Shown piece by piece: positions 1 to 10,219 of a stretch of DNA of 64,000 bases; positions within the stretch are counted from its first letter, which is position 1; each line of letters opens with the position of its first letter. A program made the translations under genes and the position numbers. The stretch comes from Acytostelium subglobosum LB1 (taxonomy: Eukaryota; Evosea; Eumycetozoa; Acytosteliales; Acytosteliaceae). The stretch lies in the NCBI RefSeq assembly GCF_000787575.1, contig NW_012236529.1, positions 930,001 to 994,000 of the forward strand. Reading direction: 5' to 3'. The notes under the pieces were generated by a model. It worked only from the letters and a program-made list of their open reading frames with translations. It was not told the DNA's origin and ran no database searches.

Positions 1-1054
1 GTCGACAGAGCAGATGCTGGTGGCTCTCCAACTGTTCGCGCAACTCCATCAGATGAGTGAGCATGGCCTTGTTCTCCAGGTCCATTACGACTCTCTCCAA
101 TGCCATTCGCTCGTATCGCTCAGTCTTTAGCTCTTCGTTATACATATTCAACTGGTCCTCGAGTTGGAAGATCTTTGAGATTGCCTCTCGCTCGATGCCT
201 GCCACCTCGACGACCTTGTCCTTAAGCTCGTCCATCTCTGACTTGTTTGCTTTCTTTCTGCCCTCATAGGCGTTGTAAAAGAGTGATGTGTAGAGCATGA
301 GTGTGCGCTCGTCGGCCGTGCCTGCGGCAACGTCCTCAGCGTCCAGCAGCTTGGGGATGTTCAAGTTCTTCTCGGCAAAGTCAAAGACGGCGGCAAGCTT
401 GGCGATGCTGTCCAGACCGGCCAGACCAGCCAGTGCATCGTTAGAGTCAGCCAGCTTCTCAGCCATCGACAAGAAGGCGGCGCCATCTCTAAAGCCGGTC
501 TTGAACTGTGTAATGTTGAAGCCTGTCATGTTGGAGCACCACTTGAGCAGGTTCTCCTCAGCCTCACGCTCTGTTGGGTCTCTGTCGGGCAAGGCGCTGG
601 AGCCATCGTCGCGGATCATTGATATTCTGAAGCGACGATAGAGTGTCCAAAGGAATCCAAATATCATCTTCTTGTTGCCATCGTAAAAGTCCTCTGGGCC
701 TACGCCGCGTGGCTTGAGGCCAAGATCGACCTCGAGGAATCGCATACCAATGTGAAGGTTCTGAATCTTATTGATCTTGTCCTTTGGTTCTGGGTTGTAC
801 TTGTGCTTGCACTTCTTCTGACTCAGCAACTCCAAGAACTGAATGAATGCCACTCCATCACTCAAGTCTGTTCCTACATCATCCACTCTCTTGCCTACCT
901 TTGCCAACAATGAGTTGACCCAATTTGTGAAGGCCTAATATAATGTATTGTATGAGTATGTTTGTTCAATGTACACCATTCATTGATGTAATAGTCCATC
1001 CTATCCTACCTTCTCCTGAGCCTCCTCCCATTTCCTTGCATTATTAGATGACAT
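1..1054 (-). CDS. Cortexillin-family actin-bundling protein (5' part; runs off window start)
   Basis: Two exons are visible, 1054-1010 and 934-1, joined by a GT-AG intron of 75 bases, giving 326 residues before the window ends. After a short N-terminus come two calponin-homology domains, roughly residues 14-121 and 137-245. The first begins AFTNWVNSLLAKVGKRVDD and includes KMIFGFLWTLYRRFRI; the second includes LLKWCSNMTGFNITQFKTG and ends near GTADERTLMLYTSLF. From about residue 255 the chain becomes a heptad-type coiled coil (KSEMDELKDKVVEV onward) and is still open at base 1. Tandem CH domains followed by a parallel coiled coil is the cortexillin plan: actin bundling at the cell cortex and cleavage furrow in dictyostelids. 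The GTADERTLMLYTSLF stretch closely resembles what I recall of cortexillin I. I cannot tell whether this is the cortexillin I or II orthologue. The missing part should be the remaining coiled coil and the basic tail. Confidence 0.85.
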
Positions 1055-1619
1055 TTATAAGTTTGTTTTTGTACCCAACTGGTTATTGTACAATCAATTG
1101 GTTGATTCCTGTTTGTTTGATATTTAATAAATAGATATTATTATATACTTTATATAATTAAGATGTCTTGTTGTTGATCCAATTGATATGATGTGATGAA
1201 TGAATGAAGGATCAAACGTTTGAGACCAAAGTCAATGACAAAAGTGGGGGAGGTGGTGTGTACGTTAGTGTGTGAGTGTGTTTGATCGATGTTGCCTCGA
1301 TCTTGATGTTGTTTGATTGTGTGTGTGTGTATAATTAAATAAATAACTGCCTTGTTGATTGATTGAATGATTGAGAGAATGTACACACAAAACCCTTGCG
1401 TAATAGTCAGTGGAATGATAAAAATAACAACGATAATAATAATAATAAACAAATAAATGTGGGATGGTGATGCATCTCAAACACATCAGGGAAAAGGTGG
1501 ATGACTCGGTTGGACGATTCATTGAATTTGATGTTTTGGGCACAAGACTTCCTGACCTTACAAATTTGATCAACAAGTGGCATGTTTGATAGTGAGGGTG
1601 TGTCTGTCATCTGCTTCTG
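1055..1619. other. Intergenic spacer, AT-rich
   Basis: This holds the upstream region of the cortexillin gene and the 3' flank of the zinc/ubiquitin-like gene at 1620. It contains short TG-rich and ATA-rich stretches. The short open frames here are low-complexity and I see no gene. Confidence 0.6.
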
Positions 1620-2019
1620 TCACCAGTGATAGGGCAACTGAGGGTCACGCATCTTCCCTTCCTTCTTCTTCTTGGAGGAACTACTTTTTGGGAATGATCT
1701 TCTAGTCCTGAATGTAAAAGGCATTGGGTCTCTAAGTTCAATTACAAAGTCCAACTTGTCCTTGTTGAGAACACAGTACTAATGTGTTTGAACAAGAATG
1801 GAGTTAGATGTGATGAGTTAGGATTGACCTTCAACAACTTACATGACCAACTGATAGATCAGCATCCATTTCCAATCCTTCATAAGCCAATCTAGTATGA
1901 TTCTCTTCAATTTGTAATGCCTTTGCTACACTGGTTATCAAATGTCTAACAGGTGTTCTTGGTCTCACCTTCAAGTGTAGTCTATTATGCTCATCCTATT
2001 CCAATCAATCGAATTAGTC

Positions 2020-2070
<51 letters not shown>

Positions 2071-2896
2071 GGTAGGTACTTACAATATTTATATATATAC
2101 TCAAAACATCTTGTGATTTGAACAATGGACTGTTTTGGAATCTATTGGCTCCCTCTGTCTTTACCTTCTTGATTGGTGTCTTAATCTCTGGTATAGAAGG
2201 TACCTCTTGTTGTTCTCCAGCTACCCCTTCTTGTTGTCCAAGTTGTCCATGTTGTTCATGTCGTTCATGTTGTTCATGTAGTTCATGTTGTTCATTATCA
2301 TTATTTAATGACTCTGGTTCATCATCATAATATAAAAGTTGTTGAGTATTTTTTAACTTTGTTGGTGTATTGTGTGGAGTTGAAGTTGCACTATCACAAC
2401 TACTTCCACTACTGCTACTACTATTGCTACCAATCTCATCAATATTATTATTATTACTATTGTTGTTATTGTTGTTTACTATGTTCATCATAAGATCTAA
2501 TATTGACTTTGTACGTTGTGAACATCTTTGTATACATGTTACCATTCCTACTATACCGGTGAACATCAACTTTTGTCCACATAAAGGACAATTCAGTCTT
2601 GACATCACTTTAAATATATGTTTATCCTGTTCTGTCATCTTTAATACCTCTTCCCTAATATTAGAAGGGTATTGATATAACCAATTGTAGTTATCATCAT
2701 AACTTTGAAATATAATATTATGTTGAGGTGGAGGTGGAGGTGGATATTGATATTGATAATAGTTGTAATATTGTTGAGGAGGTAGTGTATAGTGTTGTAT
2801 CTGGCTAGCACTATCATCAACTGTACCATATGATGATGTATTAGTAGACGGTGTCTGAGAGGATCTTACTGATCCAGAGTCATAGTAATATTCCAT
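1620..2896 (-). CDS. CPLCG zinc-motif protein with C-terminal ubiquitin-like domain (paralogue A)
   Basis: Three exons, 2896-2084, 1995-1843 and 1778-1620, all phase 0, encode 374 residues. The N-terminus is Tyr/Gln/Pro-rich and disordered. Around residues 88-132 is a compact motif, C103-x2-C106-x14-C121-x3-C125, with context CPLCG, FTG and RCSQRTKSI, which looks like a small zinc-binding knuckle. An Asn/Ser and His-Glu-Gln low-complexity segment follows. Exons 2 and 3 encode a beta-grasp, ubiquitin-like domain: LHLKVRPRTPVRHLI, then ALQIEENHTRLAYEG, then LDFVIELR. The tail is short and basic (FRTRRSFPKSSSSKKKK). The neighbour at 3315-4779 has the same architecture and the same last intron position, so the two are tandem duplicates. 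The domain resembles SUMO/Rad60-type ubiquitin-like folds, but I do not recognise the family and assign no function. A nuclear role is only a guess from the basic tail. Confidence 0.75.
2018..2068. repeat. (TTGA)n tetranucleotide run inside intron 1 of the gene at 1620-2896
   Basis: About a dozen TTGA units on the plus strand, so TCAA/CAAT in the sense direction of the minus-strand host gene, ending near the intron 3' side. It is typical of the tetranucleotide-rich introns in this window. Confidence 0.9.
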
Positions 2897-3314
2897 ATTT
2901 ATAATAATTGATTAATTGATTAATTGATTAATTGATTAATTGATTGCTTGATTGATAGAATGAAAGGTTGATTGATCAGTCCTACTTAAATAGTGAACTG
3001 AATGAACCAAGGTTGACCTTTACTCTTCACTCTAGATCTCCAAAGTCTTTATTAGATCCCAAAGGATAGGGATGGAATCTAAAGACAATATAATAATTTT
3101 AAATATAATTAATAATTAATTAATTGAATTTCAATTCCTTTCCATTTATATTCATTGGTATTTTAAAATGCGATGGTTGTTGATGTTGCATTATAAATGT
3201 AGAAGTGAAGGAAGAGGATTAGGAGGAGGAGGTAGGTTGAGGTTCGGTACTGCTGGACGGTGATGGATTGTTTGATTGATTGTTTGGTTGATGTTTTGGT
3301 TGATGTTGTCTGTT
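2897..3314. other. Spacer between the tandem paralogues, with (TTAATTGA)n run
   Basis: An 8-base repeat of the TTAATTGA type lies at about 2905-2945, just upstream of the start of paralogue A. The rest is AT-rich with a poly-purine patch near 3205-3240. It presumably carries the paralogue A promoter and the 3' end of paralogue B. No coding signal was seen. Confidence 0.6.
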
Positions 3315-4779
3315 CTAGCGCTTCTTTGTAGTTGGGAGCGACACACGTGATCTGGTGTTGAATGTTGAGGGCACTTTACTGTTCACGCGGTCGGTAATTA
3401 TATCAAAGCAGAGCACTGCCCTATCCGATATCTCATACTTAATTGATTGGATGGATTACATTAGATACAGCACTCAAACAAATCAATAAATTACGTAATA
3501 CATACATTCTCAATGGAGTGGGATGGTTCCAAAACATTGCCATTGTATGTCAATCTAATGCTATCTGGATTCTCATCCATCTCATCGGCGACCTTACTGA
3601 TCAGTTTGCGTATCAGCGTCCTGCGGTCAACTTTAACCGTGAACTTGGTGTCACTCTAGAGGGGGTGAGAGAGAGGAGAGGCAGGTCAGTGGACCATCCA
3701 TGGATGTGTGATACAATATATAACAAACAACTTACAGGCTCATTGATTACGTGTACGATCAAAGGGTTTGTGGTTAGTTGATCAACGGGCTTGCGCTTTT
3801 GTGGAAGAGACACTGAATCCTGTCCACGAGGAGCGGTCTTATTGGCCCATGCCTTGGGCTTCTCAATTACATCGTTCTCCTCGCCCTCGTCCTCACCACC
3901 AGACGAGTCTGAGCGGTCTGCCATTGCCTCTGCCGATCCAACACCGCCCATTGGTGGCGACATGTTTGCGTTTGCACTGAACGGTGTCGATGTAGATGAG
4001 GCCGGTTGCTGTTGTTGTTGCTGTAGTTGCTGTTGTTGTTGCTGTGGAGTATTGTTGATGAGATAATCATCGTTGGACAAACGAAGTATCTGCTCCATGA
4101 TTGATTTGGCGCGTCTGCCACATCTCTCCATGCAGTTGGCCACACCAAACAGTCCGGTGAACAGCACCCTTGTGCCACACAGTGGACATTGATTGCCAGA
4201 GATCACAATACGATTGAATATGCTCCTGTCTTGCTGGGGAAGGCGGAACAACATATCTCTGATTGGTTGAGGGAATGTGTTCAAATATTCATCCTGTGGA
4301 TCAATCTGTTGTTGTTGTTGTTGTTGTTGTTTAGACTGTTGTTGCTTTTGTTGAGGAGGAGGAGGTGGTGATGTCTTTGGGGACTGTCTAATCACTTGAG
4401 GTGATTGTAATGTTGGTTGTGATTGTTGTGGCTGTTGATGTTGCTGCTGCTGCTCATGCTCCTCATGTTGTTGTTGCTGCTGCTGTCTCTGGGATTGCGA
4501 TGGTGTAAGAGGCTGTGATGATGACTCATGCTGTTGCTGTTGTCGGGTTGGTGAGGAGATGTCTGCACCCACAGCAGTGTTTGTTGTAGTTGTCGATGTT
4601 GTTGATGTTGATGTCAACGTCACACCATTAGCAATATTAACATATTGTGTTGTGCCATTGCTATTGGCATTATTATTGTTGTTATTGATGTTGTCAGAGT
4701 CCACTACCATTGTATCCTCTGGAATACCTCCAATACTATCATTGCCATCCACATCTACATGTACCATATCTTGATTCAT
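3315..4779 (-). CDS. CPLCG zinc-motif protein with C-terminal ubiquitin-like domain (paralogue B)
   Basis: Three exons, 4779-3736, 3655-3506 and 3437-3315, all phase 0, encode 438 residues. The N-terminal 160 residues are Asn, Thr and Gln homopolymers. Residues about 180-230 hold C198-x2-C201-x14-C216-x3-C220 in the context QDRSIFNR, CPLCG, FTGLFG and RCGRRAKSI. This is the same spacing and flanking pattern as paralogue A. A Gln-rich and acidic linker follows. The C-terminal ubiquitin-like domain is split over exons 2 and 3: FTVKVDRRTLIRKLI, DSIRLTYNGNVLE, AVLCFDI. The tail FNTRSRVSLPTTKKR matches the tail of paralogue A. The last intron falls at the equivalent residue (EN|Y here, GH|Y in paralogue A), which supports duplication of an intron-containing ancestor. 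Function unknown. Confidence 0.75.
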
Positions 4780-5116
4780 GTCTTTGCTTATCTTGAACTT
4801 TCAAACAATCTAACAACAAATTTATAACTGCAGTCTGTACTAATATGACTTTGATCGTTGATCAATGAATACAGAACATGAAGTTATCATTTTGAAGTCA
4901 ACACAGCGTCTCATTCATTTTTTGGATATTTCTATCTTAAAAATCGCCCCCTCATTCTTCCAAAAATGGTCATTAGATTTTATGATTGATGATCACTCTA
5001 TGGTGAATTGTAATTAATAGTTTATTATTATTATTGTAGTCATACAACACTCACCCATTGTGAGGTGGACATGATGATGGAGGGTATAACTCCGTTAAAC
5101 TTAGGGCTGGATGGAC
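4780..5116. other. Intergenic spacer
   Basis: Short AT-rich spacer holding the upstream region of paralogue B and the 3' flank of the C1q-like gene. No gene seen. Confidence 0.6.
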
Positions 5117-5686
5117 TTAGTTGATCTGGAATCCGGCAAAGGTGCAGAGTGGGGATGAAGCACAATTCAACTTGACTTGACCAGAGGCTGCCCAGTTGTC
5201 AATGCACACAGCGATGGTGTCACCAACGTTGAAGAATCCGGTGTATGATGCTTTGAGGTTGTAGTTTGGTGGGAATGCGAGGTTGAAGCCACTGCCCAAC
5301 CAGGTCGAGCCACCTTGAGTTAGAGTGCGTCCAAGGACTGAACCTCCGGCACAGTAAGCATTGCATCCAGATCCGGCGGCACAGTTGACGATACGGATGT
5401 CGACATTTTGGTTCGGTGCGGTGGCCGAGGCAACGTTGATCAGGACATTGGCATCAAAGTGGTAGATACCGGCAACAGGGATTGTGTAGCCACCGTTGGC
5501 GCCAAAGTTACCCAAGTTGAATCCATTGCCTCCGGTGGACCATCCACCAACAGTGCTAAGTGACTGAGCACCATTAACAAGTGACAAGGCTGGAGAGTTG
5601 ATCAGGTTGGCAGAGAATCCATTGGTGGCGGCAAGGGTCTGGGCACAGAGCAGAGCGGCAATTGTAAGGAGAAGGAAGAATTTCAT
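5117..5686 (-). CDS. Secreted C1q/TNF-like jelly-roll protein
   Basis: A single exon of 189 residues with a clear signal peptide (MKFFLLLTIAALLCAQTLA, cleavage after about residue 19). The mature chain of about 170 residues reads as one C1q-like domain. It has FSANL near the start, a Gly/Asn-rich loop, then GGYTIPVAGIYHFDANVLI, which matches the conserved C1q strand pattern, and GDTIAVCIDNW and CTFAGFQI near the end. Five or more cysteines in the second half suggest disulfides. The collagen stalk of animal C1q is absent. The product is expected to be extracellular or in secretory vesicles, possibly a trimeric binding protein. Ligand and role cannot be read from sequence. The stop and start are unambiguous. 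Confidence 0.75.
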   Translation of the reverse strand: MKFFLLLTIAALLCAQTLAATNGFSANLINSPALSLVNGAQSLSTVGGWSTGGNGFNLGNFGANGGYTIPVAGIYHFDANVLINVASATAPNQNVDIRIVNCAAGSGCNAYCAGGSVLGRTLTQGGSTWLGSGFNLAFPPNYNLKASYTGFFNVGDTIAVCIDNWAASGQVKLNCASSPLCTFAGFQIN

Positions 5687-6580
5687 TTCTAATTATTATT
5701 GAATTGAATGGAATGATGTTGATTATTATTATTATTATTATAGTTGTTGTTGTATTGGATAATATTTGATTTGATTTGATGATAAATTAATGATTGATTT
5801 CTTGACCTTTAAATATGTTTGTTTCCAAGCTTGATCAAGTATGTTTGGAAGGATATTTAGACTCATGTTCAGTATAAGTTCCAGGCAACTACAAGTATTT
5901 GACTATCCAGAACTGATGTATAAGTTTGATTGAATCTGTGTCATATGCAAAGGTATCATTTTCTCTATTTTTCACACAATCCAATCAAAATCTCAAAAAA
6001 AAACGATCTTCTTACTTTGAACTCTTAAACACAAGAGTGTCGATTCGTTCAATACCTTGGGCCCTTTGTATGTTGGCTTCCAACTCGATGATCATTTCTT
6101 GTCTTCCTTGCTTTGATAAAGTATGATCTAGATTGGTCAAGTTTGAAGGTTATTGATATATTCATTGATCATACCAAGTGAAGAGGGCTATGAATACTTC
6201 AACAACATACCTATACCCTGGAGCCAAGACAGTTTATCAATCATACCTCACTTAACTTATTCATGATCACCTTTAGTATTGTTGACAGACAAATCACAAG
6301 TATACATGTGTATCAAAATTGGTGCCTGACCAACATATATGACAGTCTACTTTTGAACCGCTCGGGTGATCATGTTTATGTCATGGTTCTTGATCATGAT
6401 GCCACAGTGGCATTATAAATTAATAAATAAAAATCTAAATAATCGTCATCTTCACAACAATTCAATTCAATTCCTTGTTGACACGACCCATCTCAAAGAA
6501 GACATAGTAATAAACATTAACATAACCTATCTATCTATCTATCAAACAAATACTATATATATATATATATCTATCTATTT
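5687..6580. other. Divergent intergenic region between the C1q-like and VAP genes
   Basis: About 0.9 kb of AT-rich DNA separating two genes transcribed away from each other, so it should contain both promoters. There is an AT dinucleotide run just before the VAP start. Short open frames lack any recognisable domain or splice support. Confidence 0.6.
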
Positions 6581-8013
6581 ATGTCATCAAATACTCTGTC
6601 GCCTGTGATGCTGGCATCACCCAATGCCAAGAATACATCATCCTCATCACTCGCATTAGCATCGAATAATAGCAGTGCCAGTAACACAACCTCATCATTA
6701 CTAAAGATAAGACCAAGAGAAGTAGTCTATCATCGTATGTCGTCTTGTTCATTCATTCATTCAATCAATCAATCATACTAATTCTTAACATACAACTCAA
6801 TATAGCACCATTTCAAGGATACAAGTCATTCGAGCTGAAGTTGCACAATCAGAGCGAGCACATCTTGGCCTACAAGGTCAAGACCACCGCTCCAATCAGA
6901 TATTGCGTTAGACCAAACACTGGTATCATTCCACCTGGTGAGAACATTGATATTCAAAGTATGTCACGTAGATGCTTGAATGCTTGATACTCAGAGTCAT
7001 CTAACATTCGCGACACTACTACTCTAGTAATATTAAACTGTACAAAAGACATCCCATCGATATCAATGAAGACCAAGGACAAGTTCCAAATCCAGAGTAC
7101 AATAGTCAGCGAACTTAATACAGACCCTAAGCTTATCGTATGTGATGATCATCATCTCAACAAACACGTCGTCAGAGTCATCTCACTAACAATCAATCAA
7201 TCAATCAATCAAACAGTGGAGCACAACACCTCAGACTCAGATTATGAAGCAAAGACTAAAGGCAGTGTTCTCACTGTCTCAGAACGATAGCAGCAGCAAC
7301 AGCAATAGCGCCATTGGAGGCAATACAGACTCAAGTGTGCACAAGGGTGTGTCGTCGACTACCGGCTCAATGCTGTCGGTTGCTGGCGCCACAGACATTG
7401 ACTCGGGCGACGAGGATAAACTCTATGATACAGTACATGAGCATCATCAACCAGAGCAATCAGGCCATGTTCCATCATCCACAACCTCATCCTCCAATGT
7501 CACACAGCCATCCTCTGCCTCCTCCAACACCTCCTCATCAATCTCTCCCAGACACTCCAACACTCAACCATCATCACAGACCACTGGCCAAGATGAGGAC
7601 TCTTCATCACAATCATGGTCTGGTCTTCTGAAAAAGAGGAACACTCCATCCGTCCCCAACCCTCCAGTGATCGTGTCTCCAGCGACCTCCTCCACTGATG
7701 TATTTAAAGATGTAAGTGATGATGATGACGTCCATTCATTGAACCAACTATACTAACTGACTCTTCATTTCCTGGATCAAAGAAGAAGGCACCAACAATG
7801 GACACTACTCCAGCCACAACAATCAACAACAGCAGCAGCGGCAGCACTCAACAACATTCAGTGTCATCATCAAAGAGTGCGCCAACAGTCGACCATCAAC
7901 ATCAACAGCAACAGATTGCTCAAGGACCGATGAACAATCTCAGTCAGACACAGATGATCATTATAGTTATTGCCATTGCACTCATATCATTCCTAATTGG
8001 AAAGCTACTCTAA
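6581..8013 (+). CDS. VAP (VAMP-associated protein) family, ER tail-anchored MSP-domain protein
   Basis: Five exons, 6581-6734, 6806-6958, 7028-7137, 7217-7711 and 7783-8013, keep frame and give 380 residues. An N-terminal Ser/Asn-rich leader is followed by the major sperm protein fold at about residues 40-150: LLKIRPREVVYHPPFQGYK, ELKLHNQSEHILAYKVKTT, YCVRPNTGIIPPGE, then IILNCTKDIP and MKTKDKFQIQS. These are the FFAT-binding VAP signatures. A long Ser/Thr-rich disordered linker precedes a C-terminal hydrophobic anchor (MIIIVIAIALISFLIGKLL) ending at the last residue. VAPs sit in the ER membrane and tether lipid-transfer proteins at membrane contact sites. The linker is much longer than in animal VAPs. 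Introns 1 and 3 carry CAAT repeats before the acceptor. Confidence 0.9.
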
Positions 8014-8348
8014 TGTCTTAGCAATGATGTTCCGACAACAAGAATAATAACAATCAATCCAACTACTACTTGATACTACTACTCTGAACGAATGAGATGA
8101 GAGAGGCATCTTGGAAACATCAATCCTTCATGCTTTTATTTCTACTTGATATACATCCACGTTGACGACTGGCGTGGACTGCTAGCTGTCCAGCACCAGT
8201 CAGTGACGGCAGCAGCATCGGCAGCGGCCCTGAATAAAGTTGACTTGATTGATTCTGACTCTGACTCTTAGGCTTCCACGTGTTTGGACCATTCGACATA
8301 TCAACCAATCAATCAATCTCTCAAACATACACAATTGTAACCACCTCG
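8014..8348. other. Convergent 3' spacer
   Basis: Separates the 3' ends of the VAP gene (plus) and the basic nuclear-type gene (minus). It contains a CAAT run near 8300. No gene seen. Confidence 0.6.
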
Positions 8349-9671
8349 TTACGACGAAGCTGCGGCTGCTGCTTTGGCGGCTGCGGCTGCCTCCCTCTTG
8401 GCCTTGGCTGCGGCATTTGCCCTCTCCTGCGAGGCCTTCTTATTGGCCAGCTTTTCCTTCTTGCTCAAGGGCTTGACGCCAGTCTCCAGGAAGGTGACGA
8501 TGACCTTTAACAGATCATTCTTCTTGTAGGGCGAGTACAAGATGTCGTGTTTCTTGCAGAACTCATAGAGAGCGTCGATGTTGTAGTTGTCGTGGAGGTC
8601 GTGCACGGTCATGCCCTTGACGATCTTGCTGATGGGAGGGTTGACGAACTTGCCATCCTTGTCCTTGTATCCACCCAAGTCGACTGTTGGTCTGTGCACC
8701 TCCTCTTCCTCTTCCTCCTCCTCGTCATCAGCCATCTCCTTTCTCTTCTTTGTTGTAGTGGTGGCCTTCTTGACAGGTGCTGCCTTTGTCATCGTCTTTG
8801 TTGTGGTTGCCTTGGTCTTTGGCGCGGCGGCAGCGCTGCCATTCTCGGTCTCGCCACCATACTTCTGAACTGGCTTGCTTACTCGCTTGCTGGTCGATGA
8901 CACAGCGGTGGCCACTGAGTCTCCCTTGGTTGTGACTCTTGCGCGCTTCGTTGTGGTGGTCTCAGCAGCGGCGGCAGGCTTCTTTGTTGCGGGAGCGGGC
9001 TTCTTGGTGACCTTGGCGGCAGGCTTTGCCGGAGCCTTGGGGGCAGCCTTGGCAGCTGGCTTGGCTGGTGCCTTCTTCTTGGTGGCGGCAGCAGGCTTCT
9101 CTGGCTCTGCCTCCTGCTCCTCGTCATCCTCGTCCAGATTGAACATGACCTTTATCAACCTCTCTGACTGCTCCGCGCGAGTATCTGCCTCCTCGACCTT
9201 GAGGTCCTTGCAGTACTCCTCAAACACATCGTCCGAGAGACCGTTGATCAACAGGTTGGCGCCCTGCAGGTAGCACTCCTCCTCTATTCTGTCGATGAGA
9301 ATGGCGCGCGACATGTCACCGCCTCCCTCATCGTCGTTCTCGAGCGAGAGATGTCCAAACATCTTCTTGATGTTGGCATCGGACATCATCTCCAGTGTTT
9401 GTGTCAGACCGTTGCTCTCGAGATGCTTAATCACCTCGTCCTTGCCGGCCACGCCCAGGTCCTTGGCGACGACGCCGTCAAAGCCCTTCATGTCGTCCAT
9501 CATGAACACGTAGGTGTTGGTGCACACCAATGCCTTGATCAATGTGACCAACTCTGCTCTCTTTGTCTTTGACACATCACGTGTTGCGCCGAATGTCTTT
9601 TGAAGTGATGGTGTAGACAGCTTTGAGAAATGCTTCAAAATATTAGTGAGTTGAGCTGATACTGTTGTCAT
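8349..9671 (-). CDS. Lys/Ala/Pro-rich basic protein with helical N- and C-terminal domains, probably nuclear
   Basis: Single exon, 440 residues. The N-terminal half (about 1-180) is helical and non-repetitive and includes VFMMDDMKGFDGVVAKDLG and IEEECYLQGANLLINGLSD. The middle (about 190-310) is histone-H1-like, with KPAAK, APAKPAAK and TTKK repeats after an acidic patch. An acidic Glu run comes next. A helix-turn-helix-like segment follows (ISKIVKGMTVHDLHDNYN and YEFCKKHDILYSPYKKNDLL), resembling SAP or DEK-C type nucleic-acid-binding modules. The tail is Ala/Lys-rich. The composition fits a chromatin- or DNA-associated protein, but I do not recognise the family. The SAP-like comparison is an inference from pattern only. 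Confidence 0.7.
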   Translation of the reverse strand: MTTVSAQLTNILKHFSKLSTPSLQKTFGATRDVSKTKRAELVTLIKALVCTNTYVFMMDDMKGFDGVVAKDLGVAGKDEVIKHLESNGLTQTLEMMSDANIKKMFGHLSLENDDEGGGDMSRAILIDRIEEECYLQGANLLINGLSDDVFEEYCKDLKVEEADTRAEQSERLIKVMFNLDEDDEEQEAEPEKPAAATKKKAPAKPAAKAAPKAPAKPAAKVTKKPAPATKKPAAAAETTTTKRARVTTKGDSVATAVSSTSKRVSKPVQKYGGETENGSAAAAPKTKATTTKTMTKAAPVKKATTTTKKRKEMADDEEEEEEEEVHRPTVDLGGYKDKDGKFVNPPISKIVKGMTVHDLHDNYNIDALYEFCKKHDILYSPYKKNDLLKVIVTFLETGVKPLSKKEKLANKKASQERANAAAKAKREAAAAAKAAAAASS

Positions 9672-10216
9672 TGTTTGTTTGTTTGTTGTTTCTTCTTCTT
9701 CTTAAATATAAATATATATATATGTTTAAAATATATATATATATATATATAATTGAAATATTTATAAATACAAAGATATAGATACTAGTTGTTGTTGTTA
9801 TTAATAACGGGGAGTAATGTTGTGGAAGTGACCTTGCAAGATGAGCTTTTCAAATTGTTAGTTTCCGTTGAAAGGAGGAGATGAACCGTTGAATAATTGA
9901 ATGAAATGATTTGTGTGTGAGAGTGGATCTGATCAGACACCCTCCATTTGAACATCAACTCACACTCCAAGTTCAAAAAATATAACGAAGTTCTGTTACA
10001 AAAAACGACGTGGGGCTTGGGAACGACCTCCCATCAACCCCAGGGAAGCAGAATTCATTTCGCTCGTCCGCTTTGTCCGGAATTGGTGATTGCTGGTCGA
10101 TCGATCGTCATTCAAACAATGAATTCACTAATACTAAAGTATTGATCAATCAATACAATCATTGTAAATAAAAAATAATACTAATAATATAGATATTTAT
10201 ATATATATATATAAAA
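9672..10216. other. Divergent intergenic region with (AT)n run
   Basis: This lies between two divergent genes and should hold both promoters. It contains an (AT)n run at about 9730-9751 and another just before the CLC start codon. A GC-richer patch near 10010-10080 has no convincing open frame. Confidence 0.6.
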
Positions 10217-10219
10217 GTG

